The notes under the pieces are model-generated. The model did no database searches. It saw only the letters and a program-made list of their open reading frames with translations, and had not been told where the DNA came from. From Euzebyales bacterium (GTDB taxonomy: Bacteria > Actinomycetota > Nitriliruptoria > Euzebyales > JAHELV01), in assembly GCA_035461305.1 (NCBI GenBank), contig DATHVN010000127.1:1-41145 (forward strand): 41,145 nucleotides of DNA, written 5' to 3'. Both the position numbers and the translations under genes were made by a program. Below are positions 8,061-17,063 of the stretch, piece by piece. Position 1 is the stretch's first letter. Each line of letters starts with the position of its first letter.

Positions 8061-9356
8061 TCAGACGGTCATGTCGGGCGCCAGGGCCTTTTGGCTGATC
8101 CGGTAGCGCAGCACGAGGAAAGGGATCCCGAACAGCCAGAATGCGTGCGTCGCCGCGACCCGCCCGTCGACGACGAAGACGTCCAGCTCCTCGCCGAAGC
8201 CGTCGACGGCGAGTGCCGTCAGCTGGCGGGTATCCGGGTCTGTGTACGTCAGGTAGTGCCCCGGGTGGGCCAGATCGCTGTGACTGGACAGGGTCAACCC
8301 GCCGTCGTCGCGGGAGCGTGGGAGCAGCGTGGCCGTGAAGCTGCCGTGTGGCACGGGGAACCCGACGCTGACATAGCCCCGGACCGCGTCCCGATAGGTC
8401 GTGTAGATGCCGACGTAGATCGGCTCGTCGGTATCGGCGAACGAGCGGATCCAACCGCGGACGTCGACGACGCCGTCACGGTCGACGTCGATGGTGTCGA
8501 TCCGGCTGTGCACGCCCCGGAGCGTATCCCGCTGGTTCATCGGCAGGTTCGCCTGGCCGAGCCGCCGCGCGACCAGCGACCGGTACAGCAGGTAGCCGGG
8601 ACGAACCCACAGTCGCCACTCCGGCACGATGTCTAGCGCGAAGCGCGTGGTGTGCTCGTAGAACTCCCGCACCCGTGGATCGACCATGTCGGGATCGAAG
8701 TCGGGCCCTCGCAGATCGTCCAGCGATGCGACGATGCCGATGTCGGCGGCGTCCCGTACGTAGCGGCCGCCCAGCGCTCCTGCGAGCGCGGCGACGTGGT
8801 CGACGCCGATGTAGCGGTCAGGCGTCCCCAAGGGCACAACGAACGGTAGGTCGTCGGCGTCGACCTCCTCGGCGAGCAGCGACACCTGGGCGTCGCTGAA
8901 CACGGCGGCCGACAGGCCCCGGTAGGCGACCATCGTCGTCGCCGCGACCGCGGCCCCGTCGCGGACACCGACGGCACGTAGGGCCCGACCGCAGACGGCA
9001 CCGACCATCGGCCCCGCGACGACCTTCTGCGGACGCAGGCCCAACGTCCCGGCAACGGCTCCGGTCATGGCGCCGACGCCCACGGGTCCGAGCCCACCCA
9101 CACGCCCGAGGACGCTGCCGAGCGGGGCCGCGAGGGCACCGCTGGTCAGCACGCGGCTCCACAGCGCCGGGATCTCGCCCGGGAGCTGCGTTGCGCGGGC
9201 GACGGCGGCGCCGGTCGCGAGGCCCACGGCGCCGACGGCGGCGGCTGCCGCGCGGCGCGCCGGGCCACGACCGGCGGCGAGCGACGATCCGGCGAGCGCG
9301 CCGATCGCGCCGGCGGTCACGAGCCCGCCGATGTCGACCGGACGCTGTCGAGCCAC
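8061..9356 (-). CDS. conserved hypothetical protein with hydrophobic N-terminal half
   Basis: I do not recognise a named family. The 431-residue product has a Gly/Ala-rich, strongly hydrophobic N-terminal region (about 5-145) that looks like repeated weak membrane segments. A soluble C-terminal part (about 150-431) is rich in aspartate and aromatic residues. It includes [17 protein letters not shown] (a D-x-D-x-D-G calcium-loop-like motif), [19 protein letters not shown] and a terminal [17 protein letters not shown] stretch that could contact the membrane. The longest open frame runs upstream to 9590, but the extra part overlaps the divergent gene and is low-complexity. GTG 9356 fits the divergent promoter gap better, with GAGG about 12 bases upstream. 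Same-strand neighbour and possible operon partner of the HerA-like ATPase. Confidence 0.65.
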   Translation of the reverse strand: MARQRPVDIGGLVTAGAIGALAGSSLAAGRGPARRAAAAAVGAVGLATGAAVARATQLPGEIPALWSRVLTSGALAAPLGSVLGRVGGLGPVGVGAMTGAVAGTLGLRPQKVVAGPMVGAVCGRALRAVGVRDGAAVAATTMVAYRGLSAAVFSDAQVSLLAEEVDADDLPFVVPLGTPDRYIGVDHVAALAGALGGRYVRDAADIGIVASLDDLRGPDFDPDMVDPRVREFYEHTTRFALDIVPEWRLWVRPGYLLYRSLVARRLGQANLPMNQRDTLRGVHSRIDTIDVDRDGVVDVRGWIRSFADTDEPIYVGIYTTYRDAVRGYVSVGFPVPHGSFTATLLPRSRDDGGLTLSSHSDLAHPGHYLTYTDPDTRQLTALAVDGFGEELDVFVVDGRVAATHAFWLFGIPFLVLRYRISQKALAPDMTV

Positions 9357-9457
9357 GCGCAGAAGATACCTCGGCGGCGGGGGTGCCCGCGCGTCGACCG
9401 CCACGTCCGCGCCTATGGTTGCCCTTGACCGTTCGCGACCGAGGAGCCCCACACCCG

Positions 9458-10417
9458 ATGCGCCTGTCAGTGATGATCGAGCCCCAGGAGGGGATGACCT
9501 ACGACGAGATCCTCGCCGTCGCCCAGCGGGCGGAGGCGGTCGGCCTGGCGGGCTTCTACCGCAGCGACCACTACTCCCCCATCGGGGCACCGGCGGGAGC
9601 CCCGACGACCGACGCGTGGGCGACGCTGGCCGGGCTCGCGCGCGAGACCAGTGACATCACACTCGGGACGATGGTGACGCCCGCGACGTTCCGTCCGATC
9701 GGCAACCTGGCGAAGGTCGTTGCGACCGTCGCCGAGATGGCCGGCGCGCTCGACGGTGAACCGCGGATCCACCTGGGCATGGGCACCGGCTGGCACGAGA
9801 CCGAGCACCGTCAGCACGGCTTTCCGTTCGAGGACATCGCGACGCGGTTCCGCCGGCTCGACGAGCACCTGCAGGTGCTGCACGGGCTGTGGGACCCCGA
9901 GCGCGATCCGTTCAGCTTCGACGGCGAGTTCGTGACGATCGACGAGGCCCGGTACGCGCCCGTGCCCACGCCGCGGCCGCGGATCGTCGTCGGCGGCAGT
10001 GGCCGGCGCAAGACCCCGACGCTGGCCGCGCGCTACGCCGACGAGCTCAACACCATCTACCGGTCTCCCGAGGACTGCCGGGGGATGCGCCAGGCCATGG
10101 ACGAGGCGTGCGGCCGGGAGGACCGCGACCCCGCAACGCTGCCGTTGACGCTGATGACCGGCTGCGTCATCGGTGCCGACGAGACGGCCTTCCGGGCCCG
10201 GGCCCGACGGGTCCACGCCGCGGTCGGCTCCGGAGACGTCGACACGTGGCTCGACGAGCTCCGCGGCACATGGGTCCTGGGCGGACCCGAGGAGGCCGCC
10301 GATCACATCGGCCGGCTCGCCGACGCAGGAGTCACCGGCGTGCTGCTGCAGCACCAGGCTCCCGGCGACCTCGACATGCTCGACGAGGTGATGGCCGAGA
10401 TCGCCCCCCGCCTGTAG
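9458..10417 (+). CDS. LLM-class flavin/F420-dependent oxidoreductase
   Basis: Luciferase-like TIM-barrel oxidoreductase of 319 residues; in actinobacteria this class uses FMN or coenzyme F420. It shows family landmarks: an N-terminal strand with an Ala/Glu-rich helix ([20 protein letters not shown]), [19 protein letters not shown] (about 67-85), [11 protein letters not shown] (about 107-117), [22 protein letters not shown] (split over the phosphate-binding region) and a C-terminal [21 protein letters not shown] 9458 follows GAGGAG by about 11 bases. The gene stands alone between the divergent hypothetical gene and convergent asnB. The substrate is not predictable. Whether F420 or FMN is used cannot be decided by eye. 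Confidence 0.88.
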   Translation: MRLSVMIEPQEGMTYDEILAVAQRAEAVGLAGFYRSDHYSPIGAPAGAPTTDAWATLAGLARETSDITLGTMVTPATFRPIGNLAKVVATVAEMAGALDGEPRIHLGMGTGWHETEHRQHGFPFEDIATRFRRLDEHLQVLHGLWDPERDPFSFDGEFVTIDEARYAPVPTPRPRIVVGGSGRRKTPTLAARYADELNTIYRSPEDCRGMRQAMDEACGREDRDPATLPLTLMTGCVIGADETAFRARARRVHAAVGSGDVDTWLDELRGTWVLGGPEEAADHIGRLADAGVTGVLLQHQAPGDLDMLDEVMAEIAPRL

Positions 10418-10580
10418 CACCGCACGAAGCATGGCTGCGAGCGCGCACACCCGTGGGCCCCACAGCCACACCCGACCCACCGTGGCCGACGGCGCGCACG
10501 CCCGCGGCCGCACGGGCACGGGCCGCTCGGCGTGGGCCCACAGCACGCATACTGCCCGCTGACGGCCGCGAGCACGACGC

Positions 10581-12071
10581 TCAGGCGTGCGCGGACAGGC
10601 CGAGCACCTTGTCGGCGCGCACGCCCCCGAGGTGGCGGACGAAGATGCGCTGGTAAAAGGTCTCCTCGGCCGAGCGCGGCGGCGGCAGCCCGTCGTGGCG
10701 CCCGCCACCGTCGGGGGCGTCGTCCAGGCGCGCGGAGATCGCCGCGCCCAGCGCGTCGGCCGCGCCGCTGCCGTCGCCGAACTGCGCCTTGCGCCGCCAC
10801 AGGATCTCGTCGGGCAGCCATCCGGCGAAGGCCTCGCGCAGCAGGCGCTTCTCCTGCCCGTGCTCCCCCGGCAGCTTCCATGTGACCGGCACGCGCGCCG
10901 CGACCGCGATGACGTCGAGGTCGAGGAACGGGACCCGTGCCTCCAGGCCATGGGCCATCGACGTCCGGTCCGCACGCTGCAGGTTGAGCTGGTGCAGGCC
11001 CTTCACGCTGCGCAGCAGCTCGGCCTCCAGGTCGTCGGGCTGCACCTCGCGCAGGTAGTCGTACCCGGCGAACAGCTCGTCGGCGCCCTCGCCGGTGAGC
11101 ACGACCTTGACGTGGCGCGCGGCCAACTCGGCGACCAGGTAATTGGGCACGGCGCTGCGCACCAGAGCAGGATCGAAGTGCTCGATGACCCGCACCGCGT
11201 CGTCAAGCGCCTCGTAGGCCTCCTCGGCGGTGTAGATGCGCTCGTGGTGCTCGAGGTCGAGCGCCTCGGCGACCCTCCGCGCGGCCAGCAGGTCGGGGCT
11301 GCCCTCGACGCCGACCGCGAATGACGGCAGCTGCAGGCCGCGTTCCGCCGTGTCCCGCGCCGCGATCGCCGCGACGATGCTGGAGTCCAGCCCGCCCGAC
11401 AGCAGCACGCCGACCTCCACGTCGGCCATCATCCGCGCGTGCACGGCGGCGACCACGGCGCTGCTGATCGCTTCGCGTGCGTCGTCCTCGGTGGCGAACG
11501 GCCGGCCGGTCGCCGACAGGTCCGCGAACGGGTGCAGGCCCTGGTCGCGGCTCCACCAGTGACCGGGTGGGAAGGTCTCGATACGTGGCCGCGCCTCCTC
11601 GGGGAAGGCGCGCAGTTCCGACGCGAACATCGTCTGGTCGCCGCTGCGGACCCAGTACAACGGCTTGATGCCCAGCGGGTCACGGGCGGCCATCAGGGTG
11701 CCGTCCTCACCGGCGACTGCGAAGGCGAACATGCCGCGCAGCCTCTCGAGCGCCGAGGGTCCCCAGGCGATGACGGCCTGCAGCGCCGTCTCGTTGTCCG
11801 ATGCGGTCGTGAACCGCTGAGGGCCGAGCTCGGCGCGCAGCGCGTCGTGGTTGTAGATCTCGCCATTGCCGACCAGCACGTAACCGCGGTCGTCGATCAG
11901 CGGCTGGGTGCCACCGTCGACGTCGACGATCGCCAGCCTGCGGTGGCCGAGCCAGGTCTCGCCCACCCGCCGGCTGCCGGCTCCGTCGGGGCCGCGGTGG
12001 CTGATGCGGTCGAGCATCTGGTCCTGCCGGCCGTCGTCGGCGACCTCGTGGGTTACCACGATCCCGCACAC
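10581..12071 (-). CDS. asnB: asparagine synthetase (glutamine-hydrolysing)
   Basis: Converts aspartate, ATP and glutamine to asparagine and glutamate in the cytoplasm. The 496-residue protein carries the N-terminal Ntn glutaminase domain: C2 directly after the initiator (MCGIV), RISHRGPDG (about 22-30), LGHRRLAIVD (about 41-50) and GEIYNHDALR (about 70-79). The synthetase domain has the pyrophosphatase P-loop SGGLDSS (225-231) and further conserved regions LTGEGADELFAGYDYLRE and ARVPFLDLDV. It is slightly shorter than the E. coli enzyme (about 554 residues), as many actinobacterial versions are; a related amidotransferase with another acceptor is a less likely alternative. The start is GTG 12071, fixed by the catalytic cysteine at position 2. 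The ribosome-binding site is weak. Monocistronic. Confidence 0.93.
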   Translation of the reverse strand: MCGIVVTHEVADDGRQDQMLDRISHRGPDGAGSRRVGETWLGHRRLAIVDVDGGTQPLIDDRGYVLVGNGEIYNHDALRAELGPQRFTTASDNETALQAVIAWGPSALERLRGMFAFAVAGEDGTLMAARDPLGIKPLYWVRSGDQTMFASELRAFPEEARPRIETFPPGHWWSRDQGLHPFADLSATGRPFATEDDAREAISSAVVAAVHARMMADVEVGVLLSGGLDSSIVAAIAARDTAERGLQLPSFAVGVEGSPDLLAARRVAEALDLEHHERIYTAEEAYEALDDAVRVIEHFDPALVRSAVPNYLVAELAARHVKVVLTGEGADELFAGYDYLREVQPDDLEAELLRSVKGLHQLNLQRADRTSMAHGLEARVPFLDLDVIAVAARVPVTWKLPGEHGQEKRLLREAFAGWLPDEILWRRKAQFGDGSGAADALGAAISARLDDAPDGGGRHDGLPPPRSAEETFYQRIFVRHLGGVRADKVLGLSAHA

Positions 12072-12152
12072 GTCGCGCTTCGTCCCTCACGAGGGGTCGT
12101 TGGTCACCCCCCAGGGGTAGCACCCCGCACACGGCCGGGCAGCCGCAGGTGC

Positions 12153-12905
12153 TCAGGCAACCTCCTGGCGCGGCACGACCACCTCGCTGCAGACGAGCTG
12201 GATGGCCGCCGCCGTCGGGAGGGCCAGCAGCGCACCGACGACGCCGGGCAGCGCGCCGCCGACCAGGCTGGCGACGATCGTGACCGCCGGGGAGACATCG
12301 ACGGCTCGCCGCATGACGCGTGGCACGAGCACGAAGTTCTCGAACTGCTGGTACAAGAACGCGATGGTCGCGACGCCGTGCCGGCGGACACGTGAACGCC
12401 ATCGCACTGGACACCGATGACCCCGACGATCACGACGGTCGGCGCCAGGACCGAGCCGAAGCGGCGTCTGCGCGGTGCTCGACCGCCGCCGACAGCCCGG
12501 TGACCAGAAGCCGCGCGACCAGCAGGATCAGGACCACGTCGTGGACCAGTAACACCGTCCACGCCACCACGACGAACAGAACGCCAAGGGCGCCTGGAGC
12601 GCGGTCCGGAACGCGACGACGACGAGCAGAGCACCGAAGTGCCTGGAACGCGGTCCGGAACGCGACGACGACGAGCAGAACGCCGAGGGCGCCTGGAACG
12701 CGGTCCGGAACGCCGACCGCTGCAGGATGGGCTCACCGGACGCGCTGTTAGGGCTGCGCGCACGTCGCACCGGCTCTTCCAGCCGGCGGATCTCCTGGTC
12801 GAGGCGCGGATCGTCGGAATCCATGCGGTGCTCACGCAGCAGCTGCTCCTCGCGCTGCCTCGCGTCACGGTCGTCCAGCGGTGTGTCCGCCACGTGGTCG
12901 GTCAT
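12153..12905 (-). pseudogene. AI-2E (PerM/YdiK) family transporter, internally deleted and frameshifted
   Basis: ATG 12905 opens a cytosolic N-terminus (helical, EEQLLREHRMDSDDPRLDQE, then IRRLEE). A first membrane helix has been expanded by three tandem 49-50 bp repeats that shift the frame twice. Another frame then carries LLVHDVVLILLVARLLVTG, followed by LAPTVVIVGVIGVQ. The text then jumps to the family's C-terminal signature IAFLYQQFENFVLVPRVMRR, DVSPAVTIVASLVGGAL and GALLALPTAAAIQ, ending at 12153. About 200 residues of central membrane helices are missing. AI-2E-family proteins have about 350 residues and 7-8 helices; this remnant cannot fold as one. Both termini survive, as in several other broken genes of this window. 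Confidence 0.85.
12564..12712. repeat. three tandem 49-50 bp repeats inside the transporter pseudogene
   Basis: The core GCGGTCCGGAACGC recurs at 12601, 12650 and 12700, giving periods of 49 and 50 bp, and the intervening sequence (CGACGACGACGAGCAG and GCGCCTGGA) is also repeated. On the minus strand each unit encodes a hydrophobic stretch like LGVLLVVVAFRTAFQ, the first membrane helix. Two unit lengths sum to 99 bp (33 codons), but each unit alone breaks the frame. Confidence 0.75.
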
Positions 12906-13156
12906 GGTGCGCCGCGTCCCGTCCGGCTCTGCCCTCCGGTCGACGGCCGGGTACGGGCAGATGGCAGTGGCAGACGGTTCCCAGCGACGCCGTCCACATG
13001 CACCGTGGCACCTGTACGAAGGTCCGTCGGGGCGACGTCCGGCGTCGGGTTTCTCCGTTGTCCGCTGGACGCCGACCGGGCTGGCTTGTCTACTACTGCC
13101 ATGGTTCGTGCCGGGTCGCGTGTGTCGGACCCGCGGACCGTCATGAGAGCCGTTAC

Positions 13157-13185
13157 TTGACCGACCGGTCAGTCACGCTTACGGT
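13157..13185 (+). promoter_or_regulatory. sigma-A-like promoter overlapped by an 18-bp TetR-type palindrome
   Basis: TTGACC (13157-13162), a 17-base spacer and TACGGT (13180-13185) form a good -35/-10 pair, about 40 bases upstream of the binding-protein start. TGACCGACCGGTCAGTCA (13158-13175) is an inverted repeat with one mismatched pair and covers the -35 box and part of the spacer. This geometry suits repression by a TetR-family dimer, many of which recognise ACCGACCGGTCGGT-like sites. No TetR gene lies in the window. The upstream gap 12906-13156 shows nothing else. Confidence 0.65.
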
Positions 13186-13224
13186 ACGCCCACGCTGGTC
13201 CCGATGGAACGAGGGAGACTCCGC

Positions 13225-14502
13225 ATGCACGCCAGTCGTCAACGCTGGTTCCTACTGATGGTCGTCCTGCTCATGGTGCTCGCCGGCTGCAGCGGCGCGG
13301 ACGGCGAGTCAGACACCGCCGGGGGCGGTGATGGCGGAACCGAGGCTGCGGCGGCCGGCAGCGAGGAGGCCGAAGGCGGAGGTGCCGCCGAGGGCGAGCC
13401 GATCCGCATCGGGACGCTGACGGCGCTGAGCGGCCCCTTCGCACCGTGGGGCGTCAACGTCACGAACGGGATGCAGATGGCCGCTGCGGACATCAACGAC
13501 GCGGGTGGTGTCGACGGCCGGCCGCTCGAGCTGGTCGAGCGCGACACGCAGAGCGACCCGCAGGAGGGCGTCACCGCGCTGCGCGGGATGATCGAGCAGG
13601 ACGGCGTCATCGCGGCCGGCGGCGTGATCTCCAGCGACGTCGGGCTCGCCACGGCACGCATCGCCGAGCAGAACCAGGTCCCGCTGTTCCTCGTCAAGGC
13701 CGGCTCCAGTGCGATCCTGACCGCCGACAGCCGCTACACGTTCCGCACGTGCCTGCCAGCCGCCCCGATGACCATGGGCCCGGTCGCCGACTACCTCGAG
13801 CAGGAGAACCTGACCCGCGCCGGTGCGATCATCGCCGACTACGAGTGGGGCCGCAGCATCGAGGAGGCGATCGACTCCACGCTCGGCGAGGCGGGCATCG
13901 AGACCCAGGTCGAGGTCGCACCGGTGCCCGAGACCGATTTCACGAGCTACCTGCGCTCGCTGCGTGGCTTCGAGCCCGACGTGATCGTGGCCACGGGGCA
14001 CCCGCCGGGATCAGGTGCGATCACCAGCCAGTCCGCCGAGCTGGGCATCGACACCCTGGTCACCGGACCGTGGACCGTGCTCGCCACGGTCATGGAGGGC
14101 GTCGGTGACGCCGCCTTCGACCGCTTCGTCGACTTCGACTGCGCGGACTACTCCGACCCCGAATACCAGGAGCTCGCGGCCCGCTACAACGAGCAGTTCG
14201 ACGCCTTCATGGAGGACGACGCGGTCGCCGCATACGGCATAGTCACGATGATCGCCGAGGCCGTCGGCGAGGTCGGCGACGACCCGACCGCGGTCGCCGA
14301 GTACCTCCACCAGACGACGTTCGACCTGCCCGGCTACCCGTCGGAGCTGAGCTGGACCGAGTGGGGTGAGCTGGCCAACTCGACACCGGTCGTGTCGGTC
14401 ATCCGTGAGCAGGAGCCACCGGAGGGCGTCAACCCGGACGCGAACTGGTACCCGGAGGTCCTGCTGACCGCGGAGCCGCTCGAGCCGTACCAGCCCGAGT
14501 AG
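13225..14502 (+). CDS. ABC transporter substrate-binding lipoprotein, branched-chain amino acid type (LivJ-like)
   Basis: Extracellular solute receptor of the HAAT family, 425 residues, tethered by lipidation. The signal peptide ends in the lipobox LAGC (C22), followed by a Gly/Glu/Ala-rich linker (about 25-55). The periplasmic-binding fold then begins with IRIGTLTALSGPFAPWG. Typical family elements are GMQMAAADINDAGGVDGRPLELVERD (in two pieces), the cleft region VISSDVGLATARIAEQNQVP and the second lobe GAIIADYEWGRSIEEAI. The ligand could be branched-chain amino acids, amides, urea or another small organic compound; the sequence does not decide. ATG 13225 follows GAGGGAGA, and an upstream in-frame ATG (13204) would spoil the signal peptide. 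It is the first gene of the liv-type cluster; a 226-base gap and hairpin separate it from the ATPase genes. Confidence 0.93.
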   Translation: MHASRQRWFLLMVVLLMVLAGCSGADGESDTAGGGDGGTEAAAAGSEEAEGGGAAEGEPIRIGTLTALSGPFAPWGVNVTNGMQMAAADINDAGGVDGRPLELVERDTQSDPQEGVTALRGMIEQDGVIAAGGVISSDVGLATARIAEQNQVPLFLVKAGSSAILTADSRYTFRTCLPAAPMTMGPVADYLEQENLTRAGAIIADYEWGRSIEEAIDSTLGEAGIETQVEVAPVPETDFTSYLRSLRGFEPDVIVATGHPPGSGAITSQSAELGIDTLVTGPWTVLATVMEGVGDAAFDRFVDFDCADYSDPEYQELAARYNEQFDAFMEDDAVAAYGIVTMIAEAVGEVGDDPTAVAEYLHQTTFDLPGYPSELSWTEWGELANSTPVVSVIREQEPPEGVNPDANWYPEVLLTAEPLEPYQPE

Positions 14503-14512
14503 CGCAAGAGCT

Positions 14513-14531
14513 CGTGCCCGGCAGGGGCACG
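14513..14531 (+). terminator. GC hairpin after the binding-protein gene
   Basis: CGTGCCC and GGGCACG form a perfect 7-bp stem with a 5-base loop, 10 bases after the stop at 14502. No T-run follows, so it may act as a partial terminator or an mRNA-stabilising element that lets the binding protein be made in excess of the membrane parts. The rest of the gap to 14728 shows no gene. Confidence 0.4.
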
Positions 14532-14728
14532 ATCAGGAGCGAGGTCCAGGTGGAGGCGTCGCAACGCGGCGGAGGAGCAGGTACCTGGATTGATCTGCGT
14601 CCGGCGGAGCCGGTCCACCGCGTGCTTCATGGAACCAGGCTCCGCCATTTGCCCGTGACGACGGCAATGACGCGAGGCACCGCCTGGTCCACCCGAGCCG
14701 AGCAGTCCTGCCGCCACGACGTGTAGAG

Positions 14729-15523
14729 ATGGCGATCCTCGAGGTCCGCAGGCTGGGCAAGCGCTTCGGCGGCCTGCCCGCGGTCGATGGCGTGGACCTC
14801 GAGGTCGAGCCGGGCGAGGTGTTCGCGGTGATCGGGCCGAACGGCGCGGGCAAGAGCACACTGCTGAAGATCATCAGCGGCATGCTGGCGCCGTCGACCG
14901 GCTCCGTGGTGTTCGACGGCGTCGACATCACGGGTCGCAAGCCGCACCGCGTCCGCCATACGGGGATCGCCAAGGTCCTGCAGACGCCGCGGGTCTTCCA
15001 GACGATGAGCACCCGTGAGAACGCCGCCCTCGGTGCCATGTTCGGCGGCACCGGAAAGCGCCGCGCCGAGCGGGAGGCGCTGCGCATTGCCGACGAGGTG
15101 CTCGACATGCTCGCCCTGCGCGACAAGAGCGACCTGCCTGTCGGCAGCCTCAACCTGCACGAGAAGCGGACGCTCGAGTTGGCACGCGCGCTTGCGGGAT
15201 GGCCGCGCATCCTGCTCCTCGACGAGGTCATGGCAGGCCTGAACCCCGCGGAGCTCGCGACCTACATCGACGTCGTCCGCCGGGTCCGCAACGAGCTCGA
15301 CGTCACGGTCGTCTGGGTCGAGCACGTCATGAAGGCGATCGCAGCGCTCGCCGACCGTGTGTTCGTGCTGAACTTCGGGAAGTGCCTGGCGCAGGGCACC
15401 GTCGACGAGGTCCTGTCGGACCCGGATGTCATCGAGGCGTACCTGGGACGCGGCGTCGGCGCCGCGTCTCCGGGCGAGCGCACAGAGCCGTCGGGCGGGG
15501 ACATGCACGATGCTGACGGTTGA
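14729..15523 (+). CDS. ABC transporter ATP-binding protein, LivG type
   Basis: One of two ATPases of the transporter, 264 residues, acting on the cytoplasmic face. It has Walker A GPNGAGKS (36-43), the LivG-specific IAKVLQTPRVFQTMSTREN (about 80-98), Walker B ILLLDE (161-166) followed by VMAGLNPAE, and the switch histidine H199 (VEHVMK). The signature motif is odd: at 140-147 the sequence is SLNLHEKR, where most ABC proteins have LSGGQ and many LivG have LSYGEQ or LTLGEKR, so the usual glycine is histidine. The protein otherwise looks complete and sits in an intact operon. No clear Shine-Dalgarno precedes ATG 14729. It overlaps the next ATPase gene by 14 bases. Confidence 0.92.
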   Translation: MAILEVRRLGKRFGGLPAVDGVDLEVEPGEVFAVIGPNGAGKSTLLKIISGMLAPSTGSVVFDGVDITGRKPHRVRHTGIAKVLQTPRVFQTMSTRENAALGAMFGGTGKRRAEREALRIADEVLDMLALRDKSDLPVGSLNLHEKRTLELARALAGWPRILLLDEVMAGLNPAELATYIDVVRRVRNELDVTVVWVEHVMKAIAALADRVFVLNFGKCLAQGTVDEVLSDPDVIEAYLGRGVGAASPGERTEPSGGDMHDADG

Positions 15524-16208
15524 CGACCTCGCGGCCGGCTACGGCGAGAGCATCGCGGTGTCGGGCGTGAGCTTGCACGTCGACGAGGGCGAGGTCATCG
15601 CGGTGATCGGGTCCAACGGCGCGGGCAAGACGACCCTGTTGCGCGCGATCTGTGGCCTGCTGCCGACCAGGTCGGGCACCGTGACCTACGACGGCGACCG
15701 CCTCACCGGTGTCCCGGCCCACCGCGTCGCGCGGCGAGGCGTGGCCTACGTGCCGGCGGAGCGCCACCTGTTCGGCGGCATGTCGGTGCGCGAGAACCTC
15801 GAGCTCGGCGCCTACCCCGACCGGCCCGACCGGCAGCGCATGGACCTGGTCTTCGAGCTGTTCCCGCGCCTGGCGGACCGCACAGCGCAGCACGCCAGCA
15901 CCATGAGCGGCGGCGAGCAGCAGATGCTCGCCGTCGGCCGCGCGCTGATGTCCCGGCCGCGCCTGCTGATGCTGGACGAGCCCACGACCGGGCTGGCACC
16001 GGTGCTGGCCGAGGAGACCTACGCGTCCCTGAAGGTCCTGCGCGCCGAGGGTCTGACGGTGCTGGTCGCGGAGCAGCAGGTGCCGCTGGCGCTGGACCTC
16101 GCCGACCGCGGCTACGTGATCGAGGACGGCGTGATCCAGCTCGAGGGCCCCGCGTCCCAGCTGCAGGGCAACCCCAAGGTCCGTCGCGCCTATCTGGGGA
16201 TCGCGTAG
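15510..16208 (+). CDS. ABC transporter ATP-binding protein, LivF type
   Basis: Second ATPase of the transporter, 232 residues, presumably forming a heterodimer with the LivG-type protein. Walker A is GSNGAGKT (34-41), the Q-loop region is YVPAERHLFGGMSVRENL (about 80-97), the signature is a canonical MSGGEQQ (about 132-138) and Walker B is LLMLDEP (152-158), with TTGLAPVLAEE after it as in LivF proteins. Because the partner's signature motif is degenerate, the composite ATP sites may be asymmetric. ATG 15510 lies inside the end of the preceding gene (14-base overlap), with GCGGGGA upstream; an in-frame upstream extension into livG sequence is a shadow. The stop is directly followed by the first permease start. 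Confidence 0.94.
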   Translation: MLTVDDLAAGYGESIAVSGVSLHVDEGEVIAVIGSNGAGKTTLLRAICGLLPTRSGTVTYDGDRLTGVPAHRVARRGVAYVPAERHLFGGMSVRENLELGAYPDRPDRQRMDLVFELFPRLADRTAQHASTMSGGEQQMLAVGRALMSRPRLLMLDEPTTGLAPVLAEETYASLKVLRAEGLTVLVAEQQVPLALDLADRGYVIEDGVIQLEGPASQLQGNPKVRRAYLGIA

Positions 16209-17063
16209 ATGGCGGTCCTGCTGGACGGGATCGCCTACGGCCTGCAGCTCGCGCTGCTCGCGGTCGGGCTGACCATGATCTACGGCCTCGGGGGCGTACT
16301 GAACCTGGCGCACGGCCAGTTCGCGGTGGTCACCGGCATCTCCGCCGCCGTCCTGCTCGACCGCGGGCTGGGACTGGCGGCCGCGCTGGTGATCGGCGTC
16401 GCCCTGGCCGCCGTCCTCGCGCTCATCACCGACGCCACGATCATGCGCGCCGCGTACCGACTTGCCGGCGAGGCGCGAGTCCTGCTGAGCCTGCTCCTGA
16501 CGATCGGGCTGGCCTTCGTCCTCGACGGCCTGCTGATCTACAATTACCCGTTCGCCCAGCTCAACGTCCGCGTGCCCGGACCGGCGGTTCCCGTGCTCGG
16601 CGTCCCGGTGCGCCGTGGCAGCCTCGCAGCCTCGGCGCTGGCGCTCGTCGCGCTCCTGCTGCTGATCGGCTTCCTGCGCTACACGCGCCAGGGCAAGGCC
16701 GTGCGCTCGATCATCGAGGACGAGGAGGGCGCGCGGCTGTGCGGCATCGATCCCGGACGGGTGCGCACCGGCGTGTTCGTCCTGAGCGGCGCGCTGGCCG
16801 GGCTGGCCGCCGTCGCCGAGAGCATGAGGTCGTCGATCGGCGCGACCGACGGGACCGAGCTCACGATCCTGGCGCTGATCGTCACCGTCGTCGGCGGCCT
16901 CGGCAGCGTCGCCGGCGCCCTGCTGGCCGGGCTGCTGCTGGGGATCATCTACACGCTCAGCCAGGTCTACATCGGCGCGTACGTCACGTTCATCATCCTG
17001 CTGTTGGCCGCGATGGTGACGATCCTGATCCGGCCGTCCGGCCTCCTGGGACGTGGTGCCTGA
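16209..17063 (+). CDS. branched-chain amino acid type ABC permease, LivH type
   Basis: Integral membrane subunit of 284 residues with about eight hydrophobic helices, starting GIAYGLQLALLAVGLTMIYG, which is the classic LivH N-terminus, followed by LNLAHGQFAVV. The EAA-like loop that contacts the ATPase is around TRQGKAVRSIIEDEEGARLCGIDPG (residues about 158-182, split motif AxxxDxxxAxLxGId). A C-terminal TELTILALIVTVVGGLGSVAG matches the family. The ATG follows the livF stop immediately (TAG-ATG), so translation is coupled. It pairs with the LivM-type subunit to form the translocation path. Length is typical. Confidence 0.94.
   Translation: MAVLLDGIAYGLQLALLAVGLTMIYGLGGVLNLAHGQFAVVTGISAAVLLDRGLGLAAALVIGVALAAVLALITDATIMRAAYRLAGEARVLLSLLLTIGLAFVLDGLLIYNYPFAQLNVRVPGPAVPVLGVPVRRGSLAASALALVALLLLIGFLRYTRQGKAVRSIIEDEEGARLCGIDPGRVRTGVFVLSGALAGLAAVAESMRSSIGATDGTELTILALIVTVVGGLGSVAGALLAGLLLGIIYTLSQVYIGAYVTFIILLLAAMVTILIRPSGLLGRGA

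Noticed and set aside
4824-8636. A plus-strand open frame of 1270 codons.
   Set aside because: It is the antisense of the reductase and HerA genes, rich in Arg/Gln/His from high-GC shadow coding, and has no domain; the minus-strand genes carry clear motifs.
10418-10580. Possible repeat or terminator in the gap between the oxidoreductase and asnB (CGTGGGCCC-type copies).
   Set aside because: Two short GC-rich similarities (10452 and about 10537) are below what I would expect to distinguish from chance at this base composition.
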